From Novibacillus thermophilus (GTDB lineage: Bacteria > Bacillota > Bacilli > Thermoactinomycetales > Novibacillaceae), in contig NZ_CP019699.1 of the NCBI RefSeq assembly GCF_002005165.1, positions 806,001 to 870,000 on the forward strand: a stretch of 64,000 nucleotides of DNA. The letters run 5' to 3'. Below the pieces are notes generated by a model that searched no databases, was not told the DNA's origin, and worked only from the letters and a program-made list of their open reading frames with translations. The position numbers and the translations under genes are program-made. Positions 1-8,488 of the stretch are shown here, one piece after another (within the stretch, counting starts at the first letter, position 1; the number at the start of each line of letters is the position of its first letter).

Positions 1-2
1 TG

Positions 3-41
3 AACGGGTTAAAACAAGTGTTAACCGACGATGCACTGTAG
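3..41 (+). CDS. 3' tail of an upstream gene (partial), possibly a TetR-type regulator
   Basis: Twelve open codons run from the window edge to a TAG at 39-41, encoding NGLKQVLTDDAL. The stop lies 44 bp before the RND exporter start. In Bacillus the RND gene swrC is preceded by a TetR gene (yerO), and this peptide would suit the C-terminal helix of such a regulator. That is inference: 12 residues cannot identify a family, and another frame is also open here. Confidence 0.3.
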   Translation, partial: NGLKQVLTDDAL

Positions 42-85
42 AGGATTGACGTCATTCTTGCAAAAATAGGATCGGGGGAATCGCA

Positions 86-3000
86 ATGTGGCTTGCCAAG
101 ACGGCGATTCGCCGTCCCGTGCTCACGGTTGTGTTTATGATCATCGTCCTCGCGCTGGGGGCGGTGTCGCTCACCGAATTAAATATGGACCTCATCCCGG
201 ACATCCACCCGCCGGTCGGCGCGGTTGTCGCGTCTTATCCTGGGGCGGGACCGGACGAAGTGTTGGAAAAGGTGACGAAGCCGCTGGAACAAAGGCTGGG
301 GACGCTGGCCGGATTAAAGACGATCCAGTCCCAGACACAGGAAGGTCTTGTACTGATTCTGTTGGAATTTGAGTGGTCTGAAGACATCAACGACAAACAA
401 AACGACGTGATTTCCCGCATTAATCAGGTGGATCTTCCGTCGGATGTGGATACGCCGACGTTTCTCAAGTTTGACCCCTCGTCTATACCGATTATGCAGT
501 TGTCGGTGATGAACGGGGATGAGACGGACGAACTGCGGGAAGAAGTCGATGACATTGTGCAATCGCTGACGAATTTGTCCGGTGTGGCAAGCGCTGACGA
601 AAGCGGTCTGCTGGATCGACAGATCAAAGTTGAGCTCGATCCTGAAGAGATGGACCGCCTCGGCTTATCCCATGCCGACATTCAAGATGTCCTTGAGGCA
701 AATCATTTGTCACTGCCTGGCGGAGTGGTGCAAGACGGCGATGACGAGCTGACGACCCGCGTGATCGGCGAGTTGCCCGATGTAGATGCCCTAAAGGATG
801 TCCTGGTGACAGTTGATCCGGCAACCGGAGAGGACGTGACTCTGTCGGATATCGCGTCGGTAGACGTCTCGACGGAAGACCGCACGCTCATTACCCGGAC
901 AAATGAAGAACCGAGTGTAAATATTAACGTCTACAAACAGTCCGGGGAAAACACGGCTGCCGTCGCCGCCGCTGTCCACGATGAGATTGAAGAATTGCAA
1001 GACGAGTTGGACGTGGAGATTGTAACCATTTTCGACCAGGGGGAATACGTGGAACGGGCAGTGGGCAATGTCTCCTCCGCCATGATCAGCGGCGGGATCC
1101 TCGCGATGCTGGTGCTGTTTTTGATTTTGCGTTCCTTTAAAAGTCCCCTCATGATCGGGGTAGCGATCCCGTTTTCAGTCATTGTCACGTTCGTCTTGAT
1201 GTACTTTGCCGACTTTACTTTGAACATTATGACACTTGGCGGCCTGGCCCTCGGGATAGGGATGCTGGTCGATAACTCGATTGTTGTCATCGAAAACACG
1301 TATCGCCATTTACACATGGGAAAACCGCCCAAGCAGGCGGCCGCGGAAGGGGCTGGAGAAGTAGCGGCTGCCATTACGGCGTCAACCTTGACGACACTCG
1401 CCGTGTTTTTGCCGGTCGTCTTTGTGAGCGGCATTGTCGGAACGATCTTCCGCGAGTTTGCGTTCACTGTCTCGTTTAGTCTACTGGCCTCGCTCTTTGT
1501 GGCATTGACCGTCGTTCCAGTCATGGCTGCCAACCTGCTCAAAAGTCCGCGGAAAAATAAGGAGAAGGAACGGCAGCAAAGCGAGTTCTATACGAGATAC
1601 CGCTCTGTGGTCAAATGGGCCCTGAATCATCGCAAATCGGTTATTGCCATTGCCCTCGTGTTGCTTGTTGCCGGAGGAGCAGGAGTCTGGTCGGTTGGGT
1701 CGGAGTTTTTGCCTGCGATGGACGAAGGGCTGTTCATCGCGGAAGTGGAAATGCCGCCCGGTACGGGTTTGGCAAAGACAGACGAAGTGACGGAAGAAAT
1801 TGAAGCAATCCTGGCCGATGAACGGGACGTTCAAGACTTCCAGACGGTTATGGGGACAGCAGAAGGCGAGGCGGCGCTGTACGGTGACAGCGGGCGTCAC
1901 ATTGCACAAATATACGTCAGCCTCGTCGATCGGAATCAGCGTGATCGTACGACGAGCGAGATCATGAACGCATTACGCTCGGACATCGAGAGCGTACATG
2001 ACGACGCAGACATCACTCTGACGGAACAAACGTCGTTTGAGGCGGGCGGCGCACCGAATACAGTTGGGTTTCTCGTGAGCGGCGATAAGGAAGTGCTGGA
2101 CGACCACCTGGACGAGATCACATCGGCTCTCGAAGACGTTGCTCACGTGACTGACGTCATGAATTCAGAGGCCGAAACGCAACCAGAATTGCAAGTCACG
2201 GTCGATCGGGAAAAGGCGCGGGATCACGGGCTTGTGCCCGCTGAAGTCGTCGCGGCTGTGTCGGAAGCGATCAGAGGGGAAGTTGTGACACGAGTAGCCG
2301 ATGACGAGGGAACCGAACGCGACGTATTGCTGCGGTACGATCGGTCGGTCACGGAATCGCCAGATGCGTTGAATGATTTGGACGTAGGCGGTGTCACCCT
2401 CGGAGAGGTGGCGGACATTGAAGAAGGTGAAGGTCCCACGACGTTACAGCGGCACAATTTGGAGAATGCTGTCGAGTACACAGTGCAATACCGTGATGCG
2501 ACGTTTGGAGAAATGGAGCAAGCCGTACAAGCTGAGCTTGACGACTTAGATTTGCCCGATGAGTTGGACGTCATATTTATCGGCGCTTCAGAGATGCTCG
2601 ATGATGCGGTAAGCGACTTGACGCTGGCGGCCGTCTTATCCGTTTTACTCGTGTTCCTCGTCTTGGCCGGACAGTTTGAATCGTTTAAGTATCCGTTTGT
2701 CATATTGTTTACGTTACCGTTAATGGTCATCGGCGTGGCGTTAGCGTTATTCGTGACTCAGACGCCGGTCGGTGTGACCGTCATGATCGGGTTGATCGTG
2801 TTGGTCGGCATTGTGGTGAACAACGCCATCGTCATGGTGGATTACATTAATCGACTCAAGCAAGCAGGGCGGATGACATACGATGCCATCGTCGAAGCCA
2901 GCGCGATCCGGCTTCGCCCGATTGTGATGACGGCCACGACGACTATTCTCGGATTACTTCCGCTGTCCCTTGGCATTGGAGAAGGGACAGAGATTCAGCA

Positions 3001-3529
3001 GCCGCTAGCGATTGCCGTCATCGGAGGGTTGTTAAGTAGCACATTGCTGACCCTAATCGTCATCCCCGTCGTGTACAGCTGGTTTGATCCGGAAACCCGG
3101 TACCGCTACACGTACTATCCTGCTCGTCCGCCGCGGCAGCTTCAGTATGTGGACGCAGACGATTTGGCTCTTCCTGAAGGTGACGCTGAAAGCGAAAGGA
3201 CGGCTCATGAATCATCCAGAGCTCGTGAAGATGAAGACGTGCAAGGGGAAGCTGGAAAAAGGGAGAGACAGACAACCGCGGAGGATCGGGACGGGGGTCA
3301 AGGAACTCGTTTAGACGAGGCATCCTACAGTAGTCTCGACGAGCAGTCTGATACAGCGGATAGAGAAACGGAAAGCAGGGCGGACAAACAGCAGGAAACG
3401 AAAACACAGAGGACGTCCGACGATCTTTCCTGGGAAGAAGTGTTGGATTTAATGTCCCGCATGTTGGAAGTGGCGAAGAAACTGCCCTCGCGGGATGAGC
3501 GGAAAGAAAATGACGACGAAGAACGGTAA
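86..3529 (+). CDS. RND-family efflux permease (SwrC/AcrB-type)
   Basis: This 1147-residue inner-membrane exporter uses the proton gradient to expel lipophilic compounds or lipopeptides. The N-terminus (MWLAKTAIRRPVLTVV) is the usual first helix, followed by the large periplasmic-type loop. A helix block holds GMLVDNSIVVIEN with the proton-relay Asp near residue 396. The second half repeats this layout, with GIVVNNAIVMVDY. The ATG follows a GGGGGAA ribosome site. The protein is longer than the usual ~1050 residues because the last ~140 residues after the final helix form a hydrophilic, Glu/Asp/Arg-rich tail. The nearest named relative is Bacillus SwrC (surfactin efflux). No membrane fusion protein is encoded next to it, as expected in a monoderm. 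The family call is firm; the substrate is unknown. Confidence 0.93.
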   Translation: MWLAKTAIRRPVLTVVFMIIVLALGAVSLTELNMDLIPDIHPPVGAVVASYPGAGPDEVLEKVTKPLEQRLGTLAGLKTIQSQTQEGLVLILLEFEWSEDINDKQNDVISRINQVDLPSDVDTPTFLKFDPSSIPIMQLSVMNGDETDELREEVDDIVQSLTNLSGVASADESGLLDRQIKVELDPEEMDRLGLSHADIQDVLEANHLSLPGGVVQDGDDELTTRVIGELPDVDALKDVLVTVDPATGEDVTLSDIASVDVSTEDRTLITRTNEEPSVNINVYKQSGENTAAVAAAVHDEIEELQDELDVEIVTIFDQGEYVERAVGNVSSAMISGGILAMLVLFLILRSFKSPLMIGVAIPFSVIVTFVLMYFADFTLNIMTLGGLALGIGMLVDNSIVVIENTYRHLHMGKPPKQAAAEGAGEVAAAITASTLTTLAVFLPVVFVSGIVGTIFREFAFTVSFSLLASLFVALTVVPVMAANLLKSPRKNKEKERQQSEFYTRYRSVVKWALNHRKSVIAIALVLLVAGGAGVWSVGSEFLPAMDEGLFIAEVEMPPGTGLAKTDEVTEEIEAILADERDVQDFQTVMGTAEGEAALYGDSGRHIAQIYVSLVDRNQRDRTTSEIMNALRSDIESVHDDADITLTEQTSFEAGGAPNTVGFLVSGDKEVLDDHLDEITSALEDVAHVTDVMNSEAETQPELQVTVDREKARDHGLVPAEVVAAVSEAIRGEVVTRVADDEGTERDVLLRYDRSVTESPDALNDLDVGGVTLGEVADIEEGEGPTTLQRHNLENAVEYTVQYRDATFGEMEQAVQAELDDLDLPDELDVIFIGASEMLDDAVSDLTLAAVLSVLLVFLVLAGQFESFKYPFVILFTLPLMVIGVALALFVTQTPVGVTVMIGLIVLVGIVVNNAIVMVDYINRLKQAGRMTYDAIVEASAIRLRPIVMTATTTILGLLPLSLGIGEGTEIQQPLAIAVIGGLLSSTLLTLIVIPVVYSWFDPETRYRYTYYPARPPRQLQYVDADDLALPEGDAESERTAHESSRAREDEDVQGEAGKRERQTTAEDRDGGQGTRLDEASYSSLDEQSDTADRETESRADKQQETKTQRTSDDLSWEEVLDLMSRMLEVAKKLPSRDERKENDDEER

Positions 3530-3544
3530 TTCACTGGAAGACCA

Positions 3545-3553
3545 TGTTATAAT
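3545..3553 (+). promoter_or_regulatory. Extended -10 promoter for the YhzD-like gene
   Basis: TGTTATAAT is a perfect TATAAT with an upstream TGn extension, 33 bp before the ATG at 3586. No good -35 is visible, which is normal for extended -10 promoters. It lies just after the RND stop, so the small gene can be transcribed independently. Confidence 0.5.
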
Positions 3554-3585
3554 ACAGATAAAAAGGAATGCAGAGGGGAAAGCGC

Positions 3586-3783
3586 ATGTACCATATGACC
3601 GTTTTTGACGACGATGGAAAAAAGCTGTATGACTCACCTATCGAAGCCACTAGTGACGAAGAGGCAAAGGAAAAAGGGACAGTTTGGCTGAAAGAACACC
3701 GTCGTCAGGATGCACCGTACCGCATCTTTCACAGGACCGGTCGCTTAATTGCTTTCCACAGCCACAAAGGAAAACATGCTTGA
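3586..3783 (+). CDS. Small YhzD-like protein of unknown function
   Basis: A 65-residue soluble protein (MYHMTVFDDDGKKLYDS...) with the pattern of the Bacillus YhzD family: an N-terminal beta strand, an Ala/Glu-rich helix containing DEEAKEKG, and a C-terminal GRLIAFH strand. The ATG at 3586 is preferred over an in-frame ATG at 3568 because GAGGGGAA sits 7-14 bases upstream. A terminator follows at once, so it is probably monocistronic. The family has no established role. The resemblance is recalled from family knowledge and not searched. Confidence 0.7.
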   Translation: MYHMTVFDDDGKKLYDSPIEATSDEEAKEKGTVWLKEHRRQDAPYRIFHRTGRLIAFHSHKGKHA

Positions 3784-3792
3784 CTACCCTAT

Positions 3793-3828
3793 GCCCCGGA
3801 CGGATGATGTTGTTCTGGGGCGGTTTTT
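3793..3828 (+). terminator. Rho-independent terminator after the YhzD-like gene
   Basis: GCCCCGGA pairs with TCTGGGGC (one G-T pair) across a 13-nt loop. GG and five T's follow. Confidence 0.65.
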
Positions 3829-3946
3829 GTTGAGTCTTCAAGTGATCAACGACCGGCTTTTCCGTGTCGAAACGGAGATTGCGCGAATGTCCAAGCTATG
3901 AGGGAGCGATTCAGGTCGTACCGGCAATCGACCTCTTACGTGGTGA

Positions 3947-3976
3947 GACGCATTCCAAAAAGGGAATGCGTCTTTT
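3947..3976 (+). terminator. Hairpin with T-run, plus orientation
   Basis: GACGCATTCC and GGAATGCGTC form a perfect 10-bp stem around a short A-rich loop, followed by TTTTCC. No convincing plus-strand gene lies directly upstream beyond the first terminator. It may act as a second barrier between the YhzD-like gene and the convergent pckA. The rest of 3784-4077 shows nothing else I can support. Confidence 0.5.
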
Positions 3977-4077
3977 CCGTTTGGTTGGGCCAATTTTTTC
4001 CATTTTTCGTACGCTTTTCTCCTAACCTATTCATAGAGGGGCGTTTCAAATAGAAAAACCATCTTTTAAACTGTTCT

Positions 4078-5661
4078 TCAACCTCGCACAGGAGGACCGG
4101 CTTTGCGGATCTTTTCCGCGACGTAAGAAAAACGTTGAAAATTGTCATGAAAACGGGCGGCCAACTCCCGCGCTTTCCGTTCGTAAGCCTCAGGGTCGGA
4201 CCAGGTGTGTTTCGGGTTGAGCACATCCGATGGCACATCGGGACAATGGGACGGGATGGATAAATGAAAGTACGGTTCACGTTCAAACGGCACGTCTTCC
4301 AATGCGCCGTCAATGGCCGCACGTACCATAGCCCGCGTGTAGGCGAGTTTCATCCGTTCCCCCGTGCCGTAGGGCCCTCCGGTCCAACCGGTGTTGACGA
4401 GATAGACCTGTGTTCCGTGCTGCGCGATGCGTTCCCCCAGGAGTTGGGCGTACTCCTGAGCGGGACGCGGTAGAAACGGTGCGCCGAAGCAGGTGGAGAA
4501 CGTCGCTTCCGGTTGGGTGACACCGCGCTCGGTTCCGGCCAGCTTACTCGTATATCCGGAAAGGAAGTAGTACATCGCCTGATCGGTGCTCAAGCGTGCA
4601 ATCGGAGGCAGGACGCCAAAGGCGTCTGCCGTCAAGAAGACGATGACTTCTGGATGTCGTCCGATGCCCGGGATTACGGCCTGTTCGATGTACTCAATGG
4701 GGTAGGCGGCGCGCGTGTTCTCCGTCAACGAACTGTCGTCGTATACCGGCACACCGGTCTCACGGTCGATGATGACATTTTCCAAGACGGAGCCGAAACG
4801 GATGGCGTTGTATATTTGCGGTTCTTTTTCTCGTGACAAGTTGATGCACTTGGCGTAACATCCCCCCTCCATGTTGAAGATTCCTCTGTCGGACCAGCCG
4901 TGTTCATCGTCACCGATCAGACGCCGATTCGGATCTGTGGATAAGGTCGTTTTTCCGGTTCCTGACAGACCGAAGAACAAGGCGGTCCGCCCGGAGGAGT
5001 CCATATTGGCCGAACAGTGCATCGGCAACACATTTTGGTCGGGCAACAAGTAATTCATAAGGCTGAACACGGATTTCTTGATCTCCCCGGCGTACTCAGT
5101 TCCCCCTATGAGAATGAGGCGTTTGGCAAAGTGAATGATAATAAACGTCCCCGAGCGGATGTCGTCACGTTCCGGGTCGGCGTAAAAACCGGGGGCATCC
5201 ACGACAGTGAAAGGTTCACGGAAGGAGTCGAGATTATCGTCGGTGGCGTTGATCAGTAATTGACGCGCAAATAACTGGTGCCAAGCGTATTCGGTCAGGA
5301 CGCGAATCGGCAAGCGGTACGCAGGGTCTGCTCCTGCAAAGGCGTTCAACCCAAACCACTGGCGTCCTTTCATGTAGCGGAGCAATCGCTCGTAAATCTG
5401 GTCAAACTGGGATTCGCTGATCGGCTGGTTGACCGGACCCCAGTCGATCGCACTGTGGACAGACGGCTCATCCACGATATACTTGTCTTTAGGAGAACGG
5501 CCAGTAAATTTCCCGGTCGTGGTGGCGAAAGCGCCTGTCGCCGTCAGCTGTCCTTCACCTCGGGCTATCGCCTGTTCGACAAGGCGGGGAACAGATAAGT
5601 TCCAGGCAACGTCGAGAGAGGACAGGTGCTTGTCTATCACTTGTGTCCCTTCTTTGAGCAA
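4078..5661 (-). CDS. pckA: Phosphoenolpyruvate carboxykinase (ATP)
   Basis: A full-length 527-residue cytosolic enzyme that converts oxaloacetate and ATP to phosphoenolpyruvate, CO2 and ADP, the first committed step of gluconeogenesis. The kinase loop [13 protein letters not shown] is at residues ~231-243. The oxaloacetate-binding GRSPKDKY lies near residue 54 and the metal site [12 protein letters not shown] near 186-197. ENTRAAYP is also present. The start is TTG, with a perfect AGGAGG 8 bases upstream. It stands alone between the convergent YhzD-like gene and the divergent DUF2515 gene. Confidence 0.97.
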   Translation of the reverse strand: MLKEGTQVIDKHLSSLDVAWNLSVPRLVEQAIARGEGQLTATGAFATTTGKFTGRSPKDKYIVDEPSVHSAIDWGPVNQPISESQFDQIYERLLRYMKGRQWFGLNAFAGADPAYRLPIRVLTEYAWHQLFARQLLINATDDNLDSFREPFTVVDAPGFYADPERDDIRSGTFIIIHFAKRLILIGGTEYAGEIKKSVFSLMNYLLPDQNVLPMHCSANMDSSGRTALFFGLSGTGKTTLSTDPNRRLIGDDEHGWSDRGIFNMEGGCYAKCINLSREKEPQIYNAIRFGSVLENVIIDRETGVPVYDDSSLTENTRAAYPIEYIEQAVIPGIGRHPEVIVFLTADAFGVLPPIARLSTDQAMYYFLSGYTSKLAGTERGVTQPEATFSTCFGAPFLPRPAQEYAQLLGERIAQHGTQVYLVNTGWTGGPYGTGERMKLAYTRAMVRAAIDGALEDVPFEREPYFHLSIPSHCPDVPSDVLNPKHTWSDPEAYERKARELAARFHDNFQRFSYVAEKIRKAGPPVRG

Positions 5662-5737
5662 AAGAAAAACCTCCTGTAACGTGTGATTAGTATGTGTGTG
5701 TTCTTAAAAATCCATTCCATCGCAAACGGTTTTAAAT

Positions 5738-5743
5738 AGTATA
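5738..5743 (-). promoter_or_regulatory. -10 element of the pckA promoter
   Basis: Read on the minus strand this is TATACT, 77 bases before the TTG start. The -35 region is weak (GTAACA at ~18 bp), which fits a gene needing activation or subject to repression. I could not recognise a CcpN or CcpA operator. Confidence 0.4.
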
Positions 5744-5896
5744 ACACATTTTGGATTAATATGTTACATTAAAATAAATTTTGTGCGAAATGAAGCATTT
5801 GCTGTATCGACTCGGGGATGAAAAAGGAGTGAAGGCGAAAGAAATTGTCCATACTACATGAATGTTTCATCGTTATAGGTGGAGAAGGTGTTTGAT

Positions 5897-7036
5897 ATGT
5901 GGGAATGGTTGACGCGTGCTCTCGGAGATGAAAGTACTGATGAACAGCTTGTCAAACGGTTTAGGGGTCTATTCTCTGAGAACTACGTTGGAGAAACTGC
6001 TTCCGTGCCATTTCGTCAGCTCAAAAACGACGAACGGGAGATCGTTCAATCCATTCGCAGGCAAACAGAAAAACGTAACCGGAACAATGTGACGCGGACT
6101 GCCGCCTATCTCGCATTTTTCCAACAGCACCCCAGTGTTCACTGGGCTTTCCTTGCGCACATGGTTTCGCGCAACGGCGGTTGGTGCATGACAGATGTGA
6201 AGGGATCTCTCTTGAGGCCGATTCTCCCCAAGGGAACGGCCCATTCTTTTTTTGACATGTTCGAACGTTCCAACTGGCTGATTTTCCACGATGCATACCC
6301 CCAATTGCTCCTGTACGACGAATCCATTCGCCGGGGAACGGCTTTATTTTACTTGCTGCCGCACTTTGGTGTGTCGCGTTTCATGACAGCTGTATGGCAA
6401 CACTTTTGGAGGGAGAGAGACGAATCGCTGTTAACCGTTGCCCTCATTGTGAACGAACAGCAGTACATTGAGCAGCGGATCGTCCAACATTCGCATTATC
6501 GGCGCACTGTACTGCACACGGCCCGCTACAAATTGCAGTGTGCCTTTGATTTCAATCAAGTCGTCTTTCCCGTCACGGAACTAGCGGAACAACCACGCTT
6601 GGTGGGACGAACGATGCACAACTTTTCAAACGTGAAACACCGAATCAAAACGGGACGAAAATTGTACCAGATACTGTTTCATCCGAATTTTTATAGACGG
6701 ATTTACGAGTGGGCCGCTTCCCATCCGCATACCGGTTCGCGGGCAGACTACTGGCCGCACCGGTTTACGGCAGAAGAACCTGCTGGACGCGACAAAGTGT
6801 ACAGTCCGGCACTATCCGATGCGTGGCCGGACATCGAACACCGTCCAGCGGAAGAAGGGGATTGGTATCAAGATGCGTCAAGCCTTTCCGTCGTTCCGGA
6901 CGTAACGGCCCAAAGGGAGGAAAGTTTTTATGTCACCGACGTCTACGAGCGGTCATACCGCCGACTTAAACTCATGTCGTGGCTCATGCGCGTGAAACGA
7001 CATCTTGCCCGCCATCGGGCGTTTGACGGGAGGTGA
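5897..7036 (+). CDS. DUF2515 (YppC-like) protein
   Basis: A 379-residue soluble protein with the DUF2515 pattern: a basic RNNVTRTAAY segment, then HWAFLAHMVSRNGGW and the MTDVKG run near residues 90-110. The function is unknown even in Bacillus subtilis (YppC). The ATG at 5897 has GGAGAAGG 8 bases upstream; an in-frame GTG at 5879 has no ribosome site. Its stop codon lies inside the ribosome site of rnz, so the two are probably translated from one message. Confidence 0.85.
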   Translation: MWEWLTRALGDESTDEQLVKRFRGLFSENYVGETASVPFRQLKNDEREIVQSIRRQTEKRNRNNVTRTAAYLAFFQQHPSVHWAFLAHMVSRNGGWCMTDVKGSLLRPILPKGTAHSFFDMFERSNWLIFHDAYPQLLLYDESIRRGTALFYLLPHFGVSRFMTAVWQHFWRERDESLLTVALIVNEQQYIEQRIVQHSHYRRTVLHTARYKLQCAFDFNQVVFPVTELAEQPRLVGRTMHNFSNVKHRIKTGRKLYQILFHPNFYRRIYEWAASHPHTGSRADYWPHRFTAEEPAGRDKVYSPALSDAWPDIEHRPAEEGDWYQDASSLSVVPDVTAQREESFYVTDVYERSYRRLKLMSWLMRVKRHLARHRAFDGR

Positions 7037-7042
7037 CCGTGG

Positions 7043-7963
7043 TTGGAGTTGCACTTTTTGGGGACGGGAGCCGGTGTTCCCTCGAAAACTCGAAATGTGT
7101 CGTCCATCGCGTTCTCATTACCTGAATACGGTGGGCGGATGTGGATGTTCGATTGTGGAGAAGGGTCACAACATCAGATTTTGCACACATCTCTTAGATT
7201 AAGAAAGTTAGAAAAACTGTTCGTCACTCACATGCACGGAGATCACATTTTCGGGATTCCGGGTTTACTGGCCAGCCGTTCGTTCCAGGGAGGTGAAAGC
7301 CCCCTCACCCTTTACGGACCACCGGGTATTCAACGTTATGTCGACATGTCCCTCTCCCTTTCTGGAACGCATCTGCCTTTTGAACTGGATGTCGTAGAAA
7401 TGGAAGACGGCATGACGGTGGAAGATCCCCCTTTGACGGTACACATCGGCCAATTGGATCACCGCGTTCCCTGTTTCGGTTTTCGTGTAGTGGAACGGGA
7501 TGCTCCGGGTAAACTTTTAGTGGACAAACTGAAAGCTTTTGGAGTTCCACCAGGGCCGGTCTATCGAAAAGTGAAACAGGGTGAGACGGTTCAATTGGAG
7601 GATGGCCGCATCATGGATGGACGTGACTTTCTCGGGCCCGTACGACGCGGTCGGATCGTCACCGTATTAGGAGACACCCGTCGCTGTGACAGAGCGGTCA
7701 CATTGGCGAAACACGCCGATGTCCTCGTACATGAAGCGACTTATAGCGAAGCTGAGCGGGAGTTGGCTCGCGCCTATTTTCACGCCACGGCCGGTGAGGC
7801 AGCCGAAACAGCTGTTGAAGCCCAGGTGTCAACCCTCATTCTGACCCATGTCAGTCCCCGTTACCACGAGAAAGAAGACGTCTTGCTGCAGGAAGCCCGG
7901 CGCATTTTTACCCGGTCGTTCCTTGCGCAAGATGGGTCGTCGTTTACCGTGTCCAGGTATTGA
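7043..7963 (+). CDS. rnz: Ribonuclease Z
   Basis: A 306-residue metallo-beta-lactamase-fold endonuclease that removes 3' trailers from tRNA precursors lacking an encoded CCA. The zinc motif HMHGDH is at residues ~62-67. LGTGAGVPSKTRN at the N-terminus and the GDTR and HATAGEAA segments are typical of the short bacterial RNase Z. The TTG start has GGGAGGTG about 8 bases upstream, overlapping the previous stop. The length is normal. Confidence 0.96.
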   Translation: MELHFLGTGAGVPSKTRNVSSIAFSLPEYGGRMWMFDCGEGSQHQILHTSLRLRKLEKLFVTHMHGDHIFGIPGLLASRSFQGGESPLTLYGPPGIQRYVDMSLSLSGTHLPFELDVVEMEDGMTVEDPPLTVHIGQLDHRVPCFGFRVVERDAPGKLLVDKLKAFGVPPGPVYRKVKQGETVQLEDGRIMDGRDFLGPVRRGRIVTVLGDTRRCDRAVTLAKHADVLVHEATYSEAERELARAYFHATAGEAAETAVEAQVSTLILTHVSPRYHEKEDVLLQEARRIFTRSFLAQDGSSFTVSRY

Positions 7964-8045
7964 CTTAAAATATTTAACGCCGATACGCTGTTTGGTGTAC
8001 AATGAGAAGCATGGAATATCGCAAGTCAAAGGGGCGAGTGGCGAG

Positions 8046-8450
8046 ATGGAGCGGTCGATTGAGATCGAAGTACGCTCTACAGAAATAGACGAACTGGGAC
8101 ACGTCAACAACGCCAAATATTTGGAGTATTTGGAATGGGGGCGCGAAGACTGGTACGATCGTACAGGGCTTGGCGCGGAGCAGTTGTCGGCGAAAAATCT
8201 CGGCACAGTGCTCGTCCATCTGAAGATCAATTACCGCCGTGAGGCGCGTAAAGGCGACCGTTTACACATCGTGACCAGACCTAAGCGAAAAGGGAACACC
8301 AGTTTCGTGTTGGAACAAGACATTGTGAATGAAAATGGTCAGCTCGTCGCCGACGCAGAGGTAACTGTGGTCCTGTTTGACCTCACGAAGCGAAAAAGTG
8401 TGCCGCTCCCGGCAGAGTTCGGGCCCATTTTTGAGGAAGCGAATGACTGA
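8046..8450 (+). CDS. Hotdog-fold acyl-CoA thioesterase (YbgC/FadM-like)
   Basis: A 134-residue single hotdog domain that should hydrolyse acyl-CoA thioesters in the cytosol. The catalytic loop reads EIDELGHVNNAKYLEYLEWGRE, with the usual Asp/Glu-x-x-Gly-His-Val-Asn-Asn pattern near residue 16. The ATG at 8046 follows AAAGGGG at a fairly long distance. The frame is open further upstream, but no better start is supported. The family is often annotated 4-hydroxybenzoyl-CoA thioesterase; the real substrate is unknown. Confidence 0.88.
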   Translation: MERSIEIEVRSTEIDELGHVNNAKYLEYLEWGREDWYDRTGLGAEQLSAKNLGTVLVHLKINYRREARKGDRLHIVTRPKRKGNTSFVLEQDIVNENGQLVADAEVTVVLFDLTKRKSVPLPAEFGPIFEEAND

Positions 8451-8488
8451 CGGCGCTAAGTCAAAGCCGTGTAACGGAGGGGAAAAAC

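Noticed and set aside
3791-3901. A 36-codon plus-strand frame (MPRTDDVVLGRF...) after the YhzD-like gene
   Set aside because: It has no well-placed ribosome site, and its first third is the terminator hairpin of the preceding gene. A hairpin with T's follows it, but that is not enough to call a gene.
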